A stretch of 64,000 nucleotides of DNA from Bordetella genomosp. 11. Lineage in GTDB: Bacteria; Pseudomonadota; Gammaproteobacteria; Burkholderiales; Burkholderiaceae_B. Position numbers and translations under genes: made by a program. Under the pieces are notes generated by a model, which had not been told where the DNA came from, did no database searches, and saw only the letters and a program-made list of their open reading frames with translations. The stretch lies in NCBI RefSeq assembly GCF_002261215.1, contig NZ_NEVS01000004.1:496001-560000 (forward strand), given 5' to 3'. Shown here in pieces: positions 8,514 through 22,756 of the stretch. Position 1 is the stretch's first letter. Each line of letters begins with the position of its first letter.

Positions 8514-11423
8514 CTATTCCGAGGCGGGGACCGGGGCCGCCGCATTCGTCCCCAGAACCGCGTCCCAGAGGGCGTGTACGGCCTGCCGTTCCGCGGCCAG
8601 GACGGAGGGCTCCACGCGGGCCTTCTCCTGACCCTGCAGGCGCATCTGGTGTTGGGCACGGCGCAGCGTGCGATAGGCGTCGGCCGCCCGCGCGGCGATA
8701 TCGGCATCGATCAGGCCTTCGCGCGCCGCGATGCCCAGCAGCGCGATGTTGCCCAGATTGGCCACCAGCACGGGGTGCGCGGGCGCCTGTGTCAGCACCA
8801 GGTACTGGGTGACGAATTCGACGTCCACCATACCGCCGCGGTCGTGCTTCAGGTCGAACTTGTCCGTCTTGTTGGGATGGCCGGCGCTGATCTTGTCTCG
8901 CATGGACAGTACCTCCTGGCGCACCGCCTGCGCATCGCGCGGTTGCAGCAGGATCTCCCTGCGCAGGGCCTCGAAGCGCGCGCCCACGGCGGCATCGCCG
9001 GCGGCGAAGCGCGCGCGCGTCAGTGCCTGGTGTTCCCAGACCCATGCATGCTTGCTCTGGTATTCGGCGAATGCCTGGACGGAAACCGCCAGCAGGCCCG
9101 CGTCGCCGTCCGGCCGCAGGCGCAGGTCCACTTCGTACAACCGGCCGGAAGACGTCATGGTGGAGAGCCATGACGTCATGCGCCGCCCCAGCTTGGCGTA
9201 GACTTCGGCCGCGTCCTCGCGCGGGTCGTCGTACAGGAACACCAGGTCCAGGTCCGACACGTAGCCCAGTTCCTTGCCACCCAGCTTGCCGTAGGCGATC
9301 ACGGCAAAGCGCGGCACCGCGTCCGGCTGCCTGTTCACCAGCGGCCACACGCGACGCATCGTTTCGGCCAGCAGCATGTCGGCCAGGGCGGACAACTGGT
9401 CCGCCAGTTTTTCCACCGTCAGCTCGCCTTCCAGGTCCTGCGCCAGCAATTGGAAGCTGGCCTGGCGCTGGACATCGCGCATCAGGTTCATCTGCCTTTC
9501 GATGTCCGGGGTGCCGTCCGGCAGCCGGCAGGCATCCAGGTCGGCGGCCAGTTGGCGCGCCATCGCGGCGAAATCCAGCGGCTCGTGCAGCGTGCGCCAA
9601 TCGATTAGGCTGTCCAGCAGCAGCGGGTGCTGGGTCAGGTATTGGGCCGCCCAGGGGCTGGCCGCCATCATGCGGGCGATGCGTGCCAGCGTGTCGGGGT
9701 ATTCGGCGAGCAGGGCCAGGTAGGCGCTGCGCTGCGCGATGGCTTCGATCAGGTCGAACAGGCGCACGGTCGCGGCGACGGGCGCGACGGTGCGGGCCGC
9801 GGCCCGCATGGCCATGGGCAGCAGGATATCGACGCGCTGGCGGCTGGCCGGCGGCAGGGTGCGCAACCGCGGGCCGCCCAGCAGGGCGCGCGCGCGGCCG
9901 GCCAGCTGTTCCGCGTCCGCGCCGAACAAGGCATGGATTTCGTCCATCAGCGCGGTTTCAGGATCGCCGTCCTGCGCGGCGCTGTTCTTGCAGGCGGTCC
10001 GGCTGGCGCCGGCGGCATCGCCCGCTGTCGCGCCATTGCCGCCATTGCCGCCGTTTTCGCCGTCCCCCACGCCCGCCAGCCTGAAGGCGTTGCGGAAAGT
10101 CTCCTCCACAAAGGCGCGGTGCTCGGTCAGGGTGCGTTCGAAGGCGTGGGCTTCCAGGCCCAATGCCGCGGCCAGCGCCGCGCGCTGTGGCGGGTCGGCG
10201 GGCAGCAGATGGGTCTGTTCGTCCTCGCGGTATTGCAGGGCATGTTCCACCCGCCGCAGGAAACGATAGGCGGATTCCAGGCGCGCGGCGTCCTCCGCCG
10301 GAATCAGCCCGGCGTCGCGTTCGCAATGCAGGGCCGGCAACAGCCCGCGCACCTGCAGCGCCGGCATGCGGCCGCCGCGTATGAGTTGCGAGAGCTGCAC
10401 GACGAACTCGATTTCGCGGATGCCGCCTTCGCCCAGCTTGATATTGAGCGCGCTGTCCATGCCGTTGCGGGCCAGCGCCCGCCGCTCCCAATCCAGGCGG
10501 ATGCGCTCGCGCAGCGCGCGCAGGGCGGCCAATGCGTCGAAATCGAAGTATTTGCGATAGACGAAGGGCTGGCGCAGGCTTTCCATCTGGCGCAATTGCG
10601 GCTCGGGATCGCTGCCGGCGAAGGCGCGCGCGGGCATGGGGCGCGCCTTCAGCCACGCATAGCGTTCCCATTCGCGTCCCTGGCCCACCAGGTAGTGCTC
10701 GAAAGCGTCCAGGCTCCAGGCCAGCGGACCGCCGTCGCCGTCGGGCCGCAGCCGCAGATCGGTGCGAAAGACGTGGCCATTGGCGTCGCGTTCGGAAAGG
10801 ACCGGCATCATGCGCTGCGTGAGCCGCCCGTAGAACTCGTGGTTGCTCAGGCGCCGCGGTCCCGGTGTTTCGCCTTCTTCGCCGTACAGCATGACCAGGT
10901 CGATGTCGGAGGAAACGTTCAGTTCCTGGCCACCCAGCTTGCCCATGCCCATGATCAGCATCTCTTGCGGCGCGCCGGTCGCGGGATCGATGGGCATTCC
11001 ATGCACCGCGGCCAGGTCGGTCGCCACGCTGCGATAGGCATCGCCCACCGCCAGGTCAGCCAGCGCGGTCATCGCGCCGACGACTTCCTCCAGGCTGGCG
11101 ACGCCGCCCAGGTCGCGTACCATCAGCGCGCAGAAGACGCGCTCGCGCAGCCGCCGCAGCACGGCGCGGCACTCGGCCACGGGCAGGACGGCATCGCCGC
11201 CGGCCAGGCCATCGCGCCAGGCGTGCAGGACGGCCGGCGTCAACGCTTGCGTGACACCTTCCTCGCGCAGCCAGGCATGCAGGTCGGGCCGGGCCTGCAA
11301 CGTGCGGCGCAGATGCCCGGACCAGGCCTGGGCGACATCGAAGTCCGGGACCGGGGAGGCGGTGCCGGGATGTGGCGGGATGGCGGATGACGGCGACGTG
11401 GCGGGCGAAGGTGGGGGAGACAT
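8514..11423 (-). CDS. glnE: Bifunctional glutamine synthetase adenylyltransferase/deadenylase
   Basis: A 969-residue GlnE that attaches and removes AMP on glutamine synthetase in response to PII. Both nucleotidyltransferase domains are visible with their G-x-G-K-L-G-G and D-x-D motifs: [19 protein letters not shown] in the N-terminal (deadenylating) half and [20 protein letters not shown] in the C-terminal (adenylylating) half. The halves are joined by a Gly/Asn-rich linker ([13 protein letters not shown], near residue 455). I chose the ATG at 11423 because the longer frame would run into the divergent yhdP leader. It is divergent from yhdP, with 86 bp between starts. Confidence 0.93.
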   Translation of the reverse strand: MSPPPSPATSPSSAIPPHPGTASPVPDFDVAQAWSGHLRRTLQARPDLHAWLREEGVTQALTPAVLHAWRDGLAGGDAVLPVAECRAVLRRLRERVFCALMVRDLGGVASLEEVVGAMTALADLAVGDAYRSVATDLAAVHGMPIDPATGAPQEMLIMGMGKLGGQELNVSSDIDLVMLYGEEGETPGPRRLSNHEFYGRLTQRMMPVLSERDANGHVFRTDLRLRPDGDGGPLAWSLDAFEHYLVGQGREWERYAWLKARPMPARAFAGSDPEPQLRQMESLRQPFVYRKYFDFDALAALRALRERIRLDWERRALARNGMDSALNIKLGEGGIREIEFVVQLSQLIRGGRMPALQVRGLLPALHCERDAGLIPAEDAARLESAYRFLRRVEHALQYREDEQTHLLPADPPQRAALAAALGLEAHAFERTLTEHRAFVEETFRNAFRLAGVGDGENGGNGGNGATAGDAAGASRTACKNSAAQDGDPETALMDEIHALFGADAEQLAGRARALLGGPRLRTLPPASRQRVDILLPMAMRAAARTVAPVAATVRLFDLIEAIAQRSAYLALLAEYPDTLARIARMMAASPWAAQYLTQHPLLLDSLIDWRTLHEPLDFAAMARQLAADLDACRLPDGTPDIERQMNLMRDVQRQASFQLLAQDLEGELTVEKLADQLSALADMLLAETMRRVWPLVNRQPDAVPRFAVIAYGKLGGKELGYVSDLDLVFLYDDPREDAAEVYAKLGRRMTSWLSTMTSSGRLYEVDLRLRPDGDAGLLAVSVQAFAEYQSKHAWVWEHQALTRARFAAGDAAVGARFEALRREILLQPRDAQAVRQEVLSMRDKISAGHPNKTDKFDLKHDRGGMVDVEFVTQYLVLTQAPAHPVLVANLGNIALLGIAAREGLIDADIAARAADAYRTLRRAQHQMRLQGQEKARVEPSVLAAERQAVHALWDAVLGTNAAAPVPASE

Positions 11424-11509
11424 AGATAGATAAATGTTGCGCAGACGCGATGAAACATTTCGGGTATAAGGGGACGATACTGCAAGACCTATTTCCTCGC
11501 TCAACAAAC

Positions 11510-14500
11510 GTGCGTTTGCCTATCAAATTACTCCGCGGTCTGCTCTGGAGTCTCTGGATCCTTTACGTCGCCGCCGCGGTGGGTTTGCTGGGGCTGCGCT
11601 ATTTCGTGCTGCCGCGCATCGACCAATGGCGCCCGCAGATCGAACGTTACGCCAGCGATGCGGTGGGCGCCTCGGTGCACATAGGCCACATCGCCGCGGA
11701 CTGGAGCGGCTTGAACCCCCGGCTGACGCTGGCCGGCGTCGGGATCGCCGATTCCCAGGGTGCCCCCGTGCTGACGCTGCCCGCCGTGGAGGCCGTGCTG
11801 GCCTGGCGCAGCATCCTCAGCCGCGAGCCGCGCCTGGTTTCCCTGCAGGCCGATGGCCTGGACCTGACGCTGCGGCGGGATCGCGATGACCGGTTGTGGG
11901 TCGCCGGGCAGTCCATCGATCTGGCACAGGCGGACGACAGCGATGCCAGCCGCTTCATCGCCCTGCGCTGGCTGGTCCGCCAGCGCGAAATCGTGCTGCG
12001 CCACGCCACCGTGCGCTGGGTCGATGAGGCGCGCGCGGCACCCGAGATGGTCTTGCAGGATGCCAGTTTCGTCATGCTCAACGGCGCGCTATCGCATCGC
12101 TTCGCGCTGCAAGCCCGGCCGCCCGACGCGCTGGCGGCAGGCCTGAGCCTGCGCGGCGAGGTCGAGCGCTCGCTTTTCAGCCGGCATCCCGGCGATCTGG
12201 CAAGCTGGCACGGGCAGGTTTATGCGGAGGTCGCCGACGGCGAGCCGGCGGCCTGGGCGCCCTGGGTCGACATGCCGCCGGTGCAGGGGCGCATGGCCAC
12301 GCGCGCCTGGGTACAGGTCGATGGCCGCCGGCTGGGCACGGTAACCCTGGACTTGGTCGCGCGCCAATTGGGCTGGCGCTGGCAGGACGGCGTGGCCGCA
12401 TCGGCGGGCATGGTGCGGGCCCGGCTGGAGGGCCTGCCTGGAGACCTGCTCGCCCAGGGGGCGCATCCGCCGTTGGCCCGCAGTGCCGACGGCGCCGGGC
12501 TTGCCCTGCGTGGGGAGGCCAGCGATGTCCGAACCGAATTGCCGGGTATCCTCGAACAGCCCACGCTGGCCCTGTCCACCGCGCGGGTGGACACGACTTT
12601 GCGCCGGGCGCGCAGCGGCGTCCTGGGCATGGAGCTGCGCGACCTGCAGGTGACGAACGACGACGTCGACCTGCGTTTGCAAGGCAGTTGGGAGGCGCGC
12701 GGTGAAACGGACGCGGGCACGGCCGATATCCACGGCACGCTGCGCCGCGCCACCATGAGCGCCATCCATCGATACCTGCCCATGGCCGTATCCCAGGATG
12801 CCCGGGAATGGCTGGCACAGGGACTGCAGGCCGGCGTGGTGCGCGACGCCGCCCTCGTGGTGCAGGGGGACCTGAGCGAATTTCCGTTTTCCCAGCCCGG
12901 CCAGAACGGCCGCTTCCATATCGGCGGGCCCTTCGTCGGCGCGACCGTGGACTACGCGCCGGCCGAGCGGGACCGCAAGGCGTGGCCCGCGATACTGGGC
13001 ATGGATGGCTCCTTCGCCATAGATGGCGCCACCCTGACCCTGGAAGGCAAGCCGGGCGGCATTCTGCGGCCGTCCGATGCGCGGGATACGCCGCTGCGCC
13101 TGGGCGCGATCAAGGCCGGCATTCCGGACATGGAGAACAATGCGGAGCTATATCTGCAGGGCGAGGTGCAAGGTGCCGTGTCTTCATTCCTGTCGACGAC
13201 CAATGCGTCGCCGCTGGGCGCCTTGCTGGAGAACCGTCTGGCGCAGGCGCGCGGTACGGGCGACTGGACCGTCGCGCTCGCGCTGCGGGTCCCTTTGCTG
13301 CATACCGACGATACGCGGGTGGACGGTTCGCTCTCTTTCAACGATAACGACTTCACCCTGTATCCGCAGTTGCCGACGCTGACGCAACTGCGCGGCATGC
13401 TGGAATTCACCGAAACGGATTTGCGCGCGCGCGATATCCAGGCCCAGTTCCTCGGCGGCCCGCTCAGGATCAACGGCGGCCTGCTGGACACCCGCAACGG
13501 GCTGCGTTTCGACGGCCAGGTCACCGGCGCCTCGCTGGCGCAGCTGGTGCACGCACCGGCGATGTCGCGGTTTTCGGGCCGTACGGCCGTGCGCGGCAAG
13601 CTCCTTTATATACGCGGCGGCCGTGTCGACGTCAGCCTGGAGTCCGATCTGGCGGGCATGGCCATCGATATGCCGGCGCCGGTCGGCAAGTCGGCTTCGT
13701 CCACGCTGCCCCTGCGGCTGCAATGGAGCCCCGCGACCAATCCCGGCAGCCGGGACCGCGATTGGCTGACCGCCAGCCTCGGTGAAAATATCAACCTGCT
13801 GCTGGAGCGCGATCCGGCGGAAAAGCGCTGGACGTTCGCGCGCGGCGCGCTGGGCGCCAACCAGCCGGCCACGTTGCCCGCGCAGGGCCTGAGCGTCCGG
13901 CTGAAACTGCCGGACATCGACGTGGATGCCTGGCAGGATGTGGCCGACGGTTTCGAGACACCGCCTTCCGGCACGGCACGCGGCAAGCGCACGCCCGCCC
14001 CGCCGCCCCTGCTGCCGCCGCCGGACCAGATCGCGCTGGAGACACCGCGGCTGCACGTGGCGGGGCTATTCCTGAACGATCTCAAGCTGTATGCGGTACG
14101 GCCCGCGCCGGCACAGTGGCGCGTCGACATCCAATCCAGGCAGGCCGCCGGCGCCGTTTCCTGGCGCGAAGCGTCCGGTGCCATCGCCGGCCAGGTCACG
14201 GCCCGCTTCAAATATCTGTCCTTCGGCGGGGACGGCCTGGAAAAGCCGTCCGACGACACGTCCTCCGGCGACGACCTGAAAGACATTCCCGCCGTGGACT
14301 TGCAGGCGGACGTGCTGCGCTTCTACGGCAAGGATCTGGGGACGCTGCGCATCGTCGGCACCAACGTGGAACGAGGGCAGCGCTGGCGCCTGGATACGCT
14401 GCGCATCGCCAATGAGGATGCCTCGCTGGACGCCACGGGCTTCTGGCGCCTGAGCGGCGCGGACCGCGGACTGACCGTGGATGCGTCGGCCAAATGGAGC

Positions 14501-15163
14501 GACTTCGGCAAGCTGCTGACCCGGCTGGGCTGGCCGGACATGGCCGCCGGCGGCGCCGGCTCCGCGGAAGGAAAACTGACATGGGCCGACCTGCCGTGGT
14601 CGCACAATGTCGCCGCCATCGACGGCGACCTCAAGCTGCGCATGGACAAAGGCCGGCTCATACATGTGAACTCGCGCACCGCGCGGCTGCTGGAGGTCTT
14701 GTCCATGCAGTCGCTGCAGCGGCTTGCCAAGCTGGAATTGAATCCCGCGAACCTGTTCCGCGACGGTTTTCCCTTCGATTCGATACGGGCACGCTTCAAT
14801 GTATCGAAGGGCAGGATCTATACCGACGACTACAAGGTCAACGGGCCGGTTGCCGCCATCGTGCTGTCCGGGACAACCAGCATCATCGACGAAACCTGGG
14901 ACCTGAAGGCGGTGGTGATTCCCAACCTCGATGCCAGCGGCGCGGCGGTGGCAACGGCGCTGGCGGTGAACCCGCTGCTGGGCCTGGGGGCCTTTGTCAC
15001 GCAGTGGCTGTTGAAGTACCCGCTGGCGCGGGCGATGACGGTGCAGTATGCGGTGACCGGGCCGTGGAACGACCCCAAGGTCGCGCCGATCGACGGCCCG
15101 CTACCCGCGGGCGTCCTAGGCAACTCCGACGCCGCGCGCCCCCAAGACCCCATCGAACACTAA
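11510..15163 (+). CDS. yhdP: YhdP-family (AsmA-like, DUF3971) envelope protein
   Basis: About 1217 residues from the GTG at 11510; the frame is open from ATG 11450, but [19 protein letters not shown] from the GTG matches the family's short basic start before its membrane helix. After one N-terminal helix comes a very long periplasmic beta-rich region with the DUF3971/AsmA-like repeat pattern and a C-terminal segment ending in helices ([17 protein letters not shown]). YhdP, TamB and YdbH are thought to form bridges for phospholipid transport to the outer membrane. A Pro-rich stretch ([13 protein letters not shown]) interrupts the middle. Confidence 0.88.
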   Translation: MRLPIKLLRGLLWSLWILYVAAAVGLLGLRYFVLPRIDQWRPQIERYASDAVGASVHIGHIAADWSGLNPRLTLAGVGIADSQGAPVLTLPAVEAVLAWRSILSREPRLVSLQADGLDLTLRRDRDDRLWVAGQSIDLAQADDSDASRFIALRWLVRQREIVLRHATVRWVDEARAAPEMVLQDASFVMLNGALSHRFALQARPPDALAAGLSLRGEVERSLFSRHPGDLASWHGQVYAEVADGEPAAWAPWVDMPPVQGRMATRAWVQVDGRRLGTVTLDLVARQLGWRWQDGVAASAGMVRARLEGLPGDLLAQGAHPPLARSADGAGLALRGEASDVRTELPGILEQPTLALSTARVDTTLRRARSGVLGMELRDLQVTNDDVDLRLQGSWEARGETDAGTADIHGTLRRATMSAIHRYLPMAVSQDAREWLAQGLQAGVVRDAALVVQGDLSEFPFSQPGQNGRFHIGGPFVGATVDYAPAERDRKAWPAILGMDGSFAIDGATLTLEGKPGGILRPSDARDTPLRLGAIKAGIPDMENNAELYLQGEVQGAVSSFLSTTNASPLGALLENRLAQARGTGDWTVALALRVPLLHTDDTRVDGSLSFNDNDFTLYPQLPTLTQLRGMLEFTETDLRARDIQAQFLGGPLRINGGLLDTRNGLRFDGQVTGASLAQLVHAPAMSRFSGRTAVRGKLLYIRGGRVDVSLESDLAGMAIDMPAPVGKSASSTLPLRLQWSPATNPGSRDRDWLTASLGENINLLLERDPAEKRWTFARGALGANQPATLPAQGLSVRLKLPDIDVDAWQDVADGFETPPSGTARGKRTPAPPPLLPPPDQIALETPRLHVAGLFLNDLKLYAVRPAPAQWRVDIQSRQAAGAVSWREASGAIAGQVTARFKYLSFGGDGLEKPSDDTSSGDDLKDIPAVDLQADVLRFYGKDLGTLRIVGTNVERGQRWRLDTLRIANEDASLDATGFWRLSGADRGLTVDASAKWSDFGKLLTRLGWPDMAAGGAGSAEGKLTWADLPWSHNVAAIDGDLKLRMDKGRLIHVNSRTARLLEVLSMQSLQRLAKLELNPANLFRDGFPFDSIRARFNVSKGRIYTDDYKVNGPVAAIVLSGTTSIIDETWDLKAVVIPNLDASGAAVATALAVNPLLGLGAFVTQWLLKYPLARAMTVQYAVTGPWNDPKVAPIDGPLPAGVLGNSDAARPQDPIEH

Positions 15164-15210
15164 TAAGACTACCCCCGATGCGCTTCGCGGGTGGGGCTTC
15201 CCCTGGTCCG

Positions 15211-15498
15211 CCAGCGTCGCCCCCTGGGGGGGAAGCGCGCAGCGCTTCGGGGTGTGGCAACCCACCACACCACCGCGCAAAAAAACAGGTGCGGCAGACC
15301 CGGGACGCCGAGGATCCGACTCCGCCGGTCCTCCAGCGTCGCCCCCTTGAGGGGGAAGCGCGCAGCGCTTCGGGGTGTGGGCACTCCACCACACCACCGC
15401 GCAAAAAACAGGTGCGGCAGACCCGGGACGCCGAGGATCCGGCTCCGCCGGTCCTCCAGCGTCGCCCCCCTGGGGGGGAAGCGCGCAGCGCTTCGGGG
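15211..15498 (+). repeat. Tandem ~122-bp intergenic repeat, two full copies and a partial third
   Basis: Near-identical units begin at 15211, 15333 and 15456, a period of 122-123 bases; the third stops after about 43 bases, just short of the rho stop codon. Each unit carries a C-run/G-run hairpin (CCCCCTTGAGGGGG type), the inverted repeat AAGCGC-gca-GCGCTT and the arms GGTGTGG/CCACACC. Copies differ at a few positions. The repeat fills the 341-bp gap between convergent yhdP and rho and could help stop transcription from both sides. It resembles REP-like or dispersed intergenic repeats; no protein-coding content is credible. Confidence 0.8.
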
Positions 15499-15504
15499 GG
15501 GAGC

Positions 15505-16761
15505 CTACTTCTTCATCATGTCGAAGAATTCGGCATTCGTCTTGGTGGCGCGCATCTTGTCCAGGATGAATTCCATGGCCTGGATTTCGTCCATGTCGTG
15601 GATGAACTTGCGCAGCACCCAGACCTTCTGCAGAAGCTCCGGCTTGATCAGCAGTTCTTCGCGTCGCGTACCGGACTTGTTCAGGTTGATGGACGGATAG
15701 ACGCGCTTTTCGGCCAGGCGGCGTTCCAGGTGCACTTCGGAGTTGCCGGTGCCCTTGAATTCCTCGTAGATGACTTCGTCCATCCGGCTGCCCGTTTCGA
15801 TCAGGGCCGTGCCGATGATGGTCAGCGAACCGCCTTCTTCCACATTGCGCGCGGCGCCGAAGAAGCGCTTGGGGCGCTGCAGCGCATTGGCGTCGACACC
15901 GCCGGTCAGCACCTTGCCGGAAGCGGGTACCACCGTGTTGTAGGCGCGCGCCAGGCGGGTGATGGAGTCGAGCAGGATCACCACGTCTTTTTTCAGTTCG
16001 ACCAGGCGCTTGGCCTTTTCGATGACCATTTCGGCCACCTGCACGTGGCGCGTGGCGGGTTCGTCGAACGTCGACGCAACGACCTCGCCGCGCACGGTGC
16101 GCTGCATTTCCGTGACTTCTTCCGGGCGCTCGTCCACCAGCAGCACGATCATGACCGCGTCGGGGAAGTTCGTCGTGATGGCATGCGCGATATGCTGCAT
16201 CATCACGGTCTTGCCCGACTTGGGGCTGGCGACGATCAGTCCGCGCTGGCCTTTGCCGATGGGGGCGAAGATATCCAGGATGCGACCGGTCAGGTTCTCT
16301 TCGCTCTTGATGTCCCGTTCCAGACGCATCGCCTGGTTGGGATGCAGCGGCGTCAGGTTCTCGAACATGATCCGATGCTTGATCGCCTCGGGCGCCAGTC
16401 CGTTGACCTTGTCCACCTTCACCAGCGCGAAATAACGCTCGCCGTCCTTGGGCGTACGCACCTCGCCCTCGATCGAATCGCCGGTATGCAGGTTGAAGCG
16501 GCGGATCTGCGAGGGGGAAATATAGATGTCGTCGGTGCTCGCCAGATACGAGGTATCGGGCGACCGCAGGAAACCGAAGCCATCCGGCAGGACTTCCAGC
16601 ACGCCGTCGCCGAAGATCTGCTCGCCTTGCTTGGCGCGCTTCTTCATGATGGCGAACATCAGCTCCTGCTTGCGCAGGCGGTTGGCGTTCTCGATTTCCA
16701 GGGAGGCGGCAAGTTCCAGCAATTTGGAGACGTGTTGCGCCTTTAGTTCATTCAGGTGCAT
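15505..16761 (-). CDS. rho: Transcription termination factor Rho
   Basis: A 418-residue hexameric RNA helicase that ends transcription. In order: the Rho N-terminal helical domain ([18 protein letters not shown]), the cold-shock-like RNA-binding domain ([13 protein letters not shown]), the Walker A loop ASPKSGKT, Walker [14 protein letters not shown], and the Q/R-loop region near the C-terminus. Length equals the E. coli protein within one residue. It follows trxA on the same strand after 83 bp, a common trxA-rho pairing. A GC-rich hairpin (GCGGGCC arms near 16800-16820) lies in that leader but has no T tract. Confidence 0.97.
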   Translation of the reverse strand: MHLNELKAQHVSKLLELAASLEIENANRLRKQELMFAIMKKRAKQGEQIFGDGVLEVLPDGFGFLRSPDTSYLASTDDIYISPSQIRRFNLHTGDSIEGEVRTPKDGERYFALVKVDKVNGLAPEAIKHRIMFENLTPLHPNQAMRLERDIKSEENLTGRILDIFAPIGKGQRGLIVASPKSGKTVMMQHIAHAITTNFPDAVMIVLLVDERPEEVTEMQRTVRGEVVASTFDEPATRHVQVAEMVIEKAKRLVELKKDVVILLDSITRLARAYNTVVPASGKVLTGGVDANALQRPKRFFGAARNVEEGGSLTIIGTALIETGSRMDEVIYEEFKGTGNSEVHLERRLAEKRVYPSINLNKSGTRREELLIKPELLQKVWVLRKFIHDMDEIQAMEFILDKMRATKTNAEFFDMMKK

Positions 16762-16844
16762 TGCGTTGATTTATCGGGGGAGGTAAAGAGAGAGAGGGCG
16801 GCGGGCCACGGACGGGCCCGCGCGAACGGAGGAACAAACGCTGT

Positions 16845-17171
16845 TTACAAGGCGCTGTCCAGGAAGGCGGTGAGCTGGGACTTCGACAGGGCGCCGACCT
16901 TGGTCGCCGCGGCCTTGCCATCCTTGAAAAGCATCAGGGTGGGGATGCCGCGGATGCCGTACTTGCCCGGAGTGTCGCCGTTTTCGTCGACATTGAGCTT
17001 GGCGATGGTGACGCGGCCCGCGTATTCCTTGGCGACTTCTTCCAGGATGGGGGCGATCATTTTGCAGGGGCCGCACCATTCCGCCCAGTAATCCACCAGC
17101 ACGGGGAGGTCGGCCTTCAAAACGTCGGCATCGAAGCTGGCGTCGCTGACATGCTTGATTTGGTCACTCAT
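16845..17171 (-). CDS. trxA: Thioredoxin 1
   Basis: A 108-residue thioredoxin with the catalytic WCGPC motif (C33, C36), the cis-proline segment GIPTLMLF and the usual length. It reduces cytoplasmic disulfides using electrons from thioredoxin reductase. The start at 17171 ([10 protein letters not shown]) has GAGAAAAG just before it; the upstream frame extension is not thioredoxin-like. It lies upstream of rho and is probably co-transcribed with it. Confidence 0.96.
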   Translation of the reverse strand: MSDQIKHVSDASFDADVLKADLPVLVDYWAEWCGPCKMIAPILEEVAKEYAGRVTIAKLNVDENGDTPGKYGIRGIPTLMLFKDGKAAATKVGALSKSQLTAFLDSAL

Positions 17172-17427
17172 GACTTTTCTCGTTGCTTTGCGGCGGGGAG
17201 GCGTGCTTCGACCCGCCACTCTTGAGTTGGCAGGATTAAAGCATACCACTGTCCATCCGAACAGGCGTCACCGGTTTTTGTGTAGGATAACCAGCCTTGC
17301 GGCAGGGGCGGCTGGCGCCGACAGCCCCGTCCCAGGGGCACGCACCCCGTCCGCCCAGGGTACGCCCGGCAGGCTGCTCAGGATCTGCGCATCCCAGTTC
17401 GCGGCGCGCCAATGCTGGGCCTTTTCT

Positions 17428-17433
17428 TAGAAT
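17428..17433 (+). promoter_or_regulatory. Candidate -10 element (TAGAAT) for parE
   Basis: TAGAAT lies 33 bases before the proposed TTG start of parE. No good -35 is seen at the right distance. If used, transcription would begin near 17440, downstream of the in-frame ATG at 17412, which would exclude that ATG as the start. Confidence 0.4.
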
Positions 17434-17465
17434 GTCGGTTTTTTTCCACAGATGTTGGGGATAAC

Positions 17466-19427
<1,962 letters not shown>

Positions 19428-19477
19428 TGGCGATGCCGCGCCGGTGCGCCGGCGCGGCATGGCAATGACGCGACACC

Positions 19478-21787
19478 ATGACCGATAGCAATCAACAAGG
19501 CTTGTTCGATACCGACTCGGGCGACGCCGCCATCACCCTGGGGCGCTACGCCGAACAGGCCTACCTGGACTACGCCGTATCCGTCGTGCGCGGCCGTGCC
19601 CTGCCCGACGTGGGCGACGGGCAGAAACCCGTGCAGCGACGCATCCTGTACGCCATGCAGGCCATGGGCCTGGGGCCCACCGCCAAGCCGGTGAAGTCCG
19701 CCCGCGTGGTGGGCGATGTGCTGGGCAAATACCATCCGCACGGCGACCAGGCCGCCTATGACGCCATGGTCCGCATGGCGCAGAGTTTCACGCTGCGCTA
19801 CCCGCTGGTGGACGGGCAGGGCAACTTCGGCTCGCGCGACGGCGACAACGCGGCGGCGATGCGCTACACCGAGGCACGCCTGACGCCCATCGCCCGGCTG
19901 CTGCTGGACGAACTCGAGGAAGGCACGGTCGACTTCGTGCCCAACTACGACGGCAGCTACCAGGAGCCGCAGATGCTGCCGGCGCGGCTGCCGGTCATGC
20001 TGCTGAACGGCGCTTCCGGCATCGCCGTCGGCATGGCCACGGAAATCCCCTCGCACAACCTGCGGGAGGTCGCCCAGGCCTGCGTGGCGCTGCTCAAGCA
20101 CCCCACGCTGGCCGACGCCGAGCTCTACGCCATGGTCCCCGGCCCGGACTTCGCCGGCGGCGGGCAGATCATCACGCCGGCCGAAGACATCGCGCAGATC
20201 TACAACAGTGGCCGCGGTTCGCTGAAGGCGCGCGCGCGCTGGCAATTCGAGGAACTGGCGCGCGGGCAATGGCAGCTGGTGGTCACCGAACTGCCGCCCG
20301 GCGCATCGTGCCAGCGCGTGCTGGAGGAAATCGAGGAACTGACCAATCCTAAGGTCAAGGCCGGCAAGAAGGCCTTGACCGCGGACCAGCAGCAGGCCAA
20401 GGCCCAGATGCTGGGCCTGCTGGATGCCGTGCGCGACGAGTCGGGCAAGGATGCCGCCGTGCGCCTGGTCTTCGAGCCCAAGACCTCGCGCGTGGATCGC
20501 GACGAATTCGTCAATACCCTGCTGGCTCAAACCAGCATGGAAAGCAGCGTTCCGGTCAACCTGGTCTGCATCGGGACCGACGGCCGTCCGCGCCAGAAGC
20601 CGTTGCGGGAGATCCTGCTCGAATGGCTGGCGTTCCGCACGGACACTGTCATTCGCCGCACGCGCCACCGCCTGGACAAGGTCATCGACCGTATCCATGT
20701 GCTGGAGGGGCGCATGGTGGTCTACCTGAACGTCGACGAGGTCATCCAGACGATCCGGGAATCCGACGAGCCCCGGGCCGCGCTGATGCAGCGATTCAAG
20801 CTGAGCGAACGCCAGGCCGAGGACATCCTGGAAATGCGCCTGCGTCAGTTGGCGCGCCTGGATGGCATCAAGGTCGAGCAGGAGCTCGCCGACAAGCGCG
20901 AGGAACAGGCCAAGCTGCAGGAACTGCTGGACAACCCCTCGTCCCTGAAGCGGACCATCGTCCGCGAGATCGAAGCCGACGCCAAGCAATATGGCGACGA
21001 GCGGCGCACGCTGATCGAGGCGGCCGAGCGCGCGGTGATGGAAACACGCGTGGTCGATGAACCGGTCACGGTCATCGTGTCCCAGAAGGGCTGGCTGCGG
21101 GCCCGCCAGGGCCACGGCCACGACGCCACGCAATTCGGTTTCAAGCAGGGCGACGACCTGTACGGCGCCTTCGAATGCCGCACCACCGATACGCTGATCG
21201 CGCTGGGCGACAACGGCCGGGCTTATACGGTCGCGGTCGCCAATCTGCCGTCCGCGCGCGGCGACGGCCAGCCGGTCACCACCATGATCGACCTGGCTTC
21301 GGGCACGCGCATCGTGCATATGATCGCGGCCGCCGGCGACACCCGCTGGCTGTTCGCCACCCAGGGCGGTTTCGGCTTTGTCGCGCGCCTTTCGGACATG
21401 ACCAGCCGCCAGCGCGCCGGCAAGCAGTTCGTCACCCTGGAGGACGGCGACGCGCTGTTGCGTCCGGTGCCGGTTTTCGACGGCGCACAACGCCTGGCGC
21501 TGTTGTCGGGCAAGGGCAAGTTCCTGCTGTTCGGGCTGGACGAAGTCAAGACACTGGCCGGCGGCGGCCGGGGCACCATACTGATGGGGTTGGACGGTGG
21601 CGATGTCCTCGCCCAGGTGGTTCCCATCGGCGCCAAGGGCCTGCGTGTCACGGGGATGTATCGCAACAAGCAGGTCGAAGACATCCTGACCGGCGCGGAG
21701 CTGCAAACCTACGTAGGCAAGCGCGCCCGCAAGGGCCGGCAGCTGGACGTGCGGCCCAAGCAGCCGGTGCTGTCGCCGGTGCTCTGA
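19478..21787 (+). CDS. parC: DNA topoisomerase IV subunit A
   Basis: A 769-residue DNA-cleaving subunit. The breakage-reunion domain opens with [20 protein letters not shown], has the quinolone-region [19 protein letters not shown] and the catalytic tyrosine in [12 protein letters not shown] long coiled-coil follows, then a shortened C-terminal beta-pinwheel, which is why I call ParC rather than GyrA. It follows parE and forms the A2B2 complex with it. A strong terminator lies after its stop codon. Confidence 0.95.
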   Translation: MTDSNQQGLFDTDSGDAAITLGRYAEQAYLDYAVSVVRGRALPDVGDGQKPVQRRILYAMQAMGLGPTAKPVKSARVVGDVLGKYHPHGDQAAYDAMVRMAQSFTLRYPLVDGQGNFGSRDGDNAAAMRYTEARLTPIARLLLDELEEGTVDFVPNYDGSYQEPQMLPARLPVMLLNGASGIAVGMATEIPSHNLREVAQACVALLKHPTLADAELYAMVPGPDFAGGGQIITPAEDIAQIYNSGRGSLKARARWQFEELARGQWQLVVTELPPGASCQRVLEEIEELTNPKVKAGKKALTADQQQAKAQMLGLLDAVRDESGKDAAVRLVFEPKTSRVDRDEFVNTLLAQTSMESSVPVNLVCIGTDGRPRQKPLREILLEWLAFRTDTVIRRTRHRLDKVIDRIHVLEGRMVVYLNVDEVIQTIRESDEPRAALMQRFKLSERQAEDILEMRLRQLARLDGIKVEQELADKREEQAKLQELLDNPSSLKRTIVREIEADAKQYGDERRTLIEAAERAVMETRVVDEPVTVIVSQKGWLRARQGHGHDATQFGFKQGDDLYGAFECRTTDTLIALGDNGRAYTVAVANLPSARGDGQPVTTMIDLASGTRIVHMIAAAGDTRWLFATQGGFGFVARLSDMTSRQRAGKQFVTLEDGDALLRPVPVFDGAQRLALLSGKGKFLLFGLDEVKTLAGGGRGTILMGLDGGDVLAQVVPIGAKGLRVTGMYRNKQVEDILTGAELQTYVGKRARKGRQLDVRPKQPVLSPVL

Positions 21788-21813
21788 CCGGTCGTTCCAT
21801 CCCGGCATCCCGA

Positions 21814-21856
21814 GCCGGCGGTTCACGGGTGATATCCCGCGACCGCCGGCTTTTTT
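21814..21856 (+). terminator. Rho-independent terminator after parC
   Basis: GCCGGCGGT (21814-21822) pairs with ACCGCCGGC (21842-21850); the inner bases CACGGG/CCCGCG extend the stem with one mismatch. TTTTTT follows at 21851-21856. Confidence 0.9.
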
Positions 21857-22093
21857 GTCGCCGTCGCGCCGTGCCGTCGTGGGGAAGGCCGACGCATTCC
21901 CGCCCCGCCTGATGGCGCAAGCCCGGCCCCCGCCAGGCCTTGGAGGGCAGGCGGGCCGGTATCCGCATGGCTGCGGCCGGGGCTTGTCAGCGCACGTTCG
22001 TTTGGCGCGCGAAGGCGGGGAACATATTCGCTGACAGGTGGCGTGTCGGAAGGTAAGAGAGGGTGAAGGTCGGTGCAAACCCGCATTTCGGGG
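21857..22093. other. Gap between the parC terminator and the ect promoter; nothing recognised
   Basis: About 240 bases of GC-rich sequence with no credible gene, RNA or repeat on either strand. The full gap from parC to ectR (21788-22192) otherwise holds the parC terminator, the ect promoter and the candidate operator listed separately. Confidence 0.5.
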
Positions 22094-22122
22094 TTCACAG
22101 GATCCGCTTGCACCCATATAAT
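22094..22122 (+). promoter_or_regulatory. Sigma-70-type promoter of the ectoine operon
   Basis: TTCACA (22094-22099; 5 of 6 match to TTGACA) and a perfect TATAAT (22117-22122) are separated by 17 bases. Transcription would start near 22129, leaving a leader of about 64 bases before ectR. It is the best consensus promoter in the window. Confidence 0.7.
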
Positions 22123-22142
22123 TCGTACTCAAATCAATTCAG

Positions 22143-22168
22143 CAGAATTTATTTCTGTATAAATTTTG
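22143..22168 (+). promoter_or_regulatory. Candidate EctR operator (AT-rich inverted repeat)
   Basis: CAGAATTTAT (22143-22152) and ATAAATTTTG (22159-22168) are 10-base arms with one mismatch and a 6-base centre. The site lies just after the predicted transcription start and before ectR. MarR-type EctR proteins are known to bind AT-rich palindromes in ect promoters and repress them, so autoregulation here is a reasonable inference. Confidence 0.5.
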
Positions 22169-22192
22169 CTTGGCAGACTAATTTCAGCACCT

Positions 22193-22756
22193 ATGACTGA
22201 ACACGCCCATCCTGAAACCGCCGTGCCGGCCGCGACCGCGCAGCAGTACGACCTGCGCATCCTGCGCGCGCTGCGGCGCATTACCCGGTCGATTGCGCTG
22301 CATTCGCGGCAATTGGCCGCCATCAGCCACATCACCGCGCCCCAGCTCATGTGCCTGCGCACCGTGATCGCGCTGGGCCCGCTCACGTCCACGGCCATCA
22401 GCCGCGAGATCCACGTCAGCCCCAGCACGGTGGTCGGCATCCTGGACCGCCTGGAAGACAAGGGACTGATTCGCCGCGAACGCGGCCGGGAGGACCGGCG
22501 CACGGTGTTCGTCACCGCGACCGTCGCCGGCATCGAGCTGGCCAAGCAGGCTCCGTCCCCCTTGCAGAAGCACCTGGCCGACGCATTGAACGCGTTGCCC
22601 GAACTCGAACAGGCCACGATCACGCTGTCGCTGGAGCGCATCGTCGCGCTGATGGAACAGGGCGGCCAGGCCGCACCGGCCGACGCGCACGACGCTTCTC
22701 CCATCCTCGATGTGCCGACCAGCGGTCCCGCGCCCGAATCGGGCCTGGTGGTATGA
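22193..22756 (+). CDS. ectR: MarR-family regulator of the ectoine operon (EctR-like)
   Basis: A 187-residue MarR-type regulator. The winged helix-turn-helix is clear ([20 protein letters not shown], then [18 protein letters not shown] in the wing). It is the first gene of the ectABCD cluster and overlaps ectA by four bases (ATGA), so it is translated with the operon. EctR1 proteins repress ect genes at low salt; that function is inferred from position. I chose the ATG at 22193 because MTEHAHPET fits and the preceding in-frame residues lie over the operator. Confidence 0.85.
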   Translation: MTEHAHPETAVPAATAQQYDLRILRALRRITRSIALHSRQLAAISHITAPQLMCLRTVIALGPLTSTAISREIHVSPSTVVGILDRLEDKGLIRRERGREDRRTVFVTATVAGIELAKQAPSPLQKHLADALNALPELEQATITLSLERIVALMEQGGQAAPADAHDASPILDVPTSGPAPESGLVV

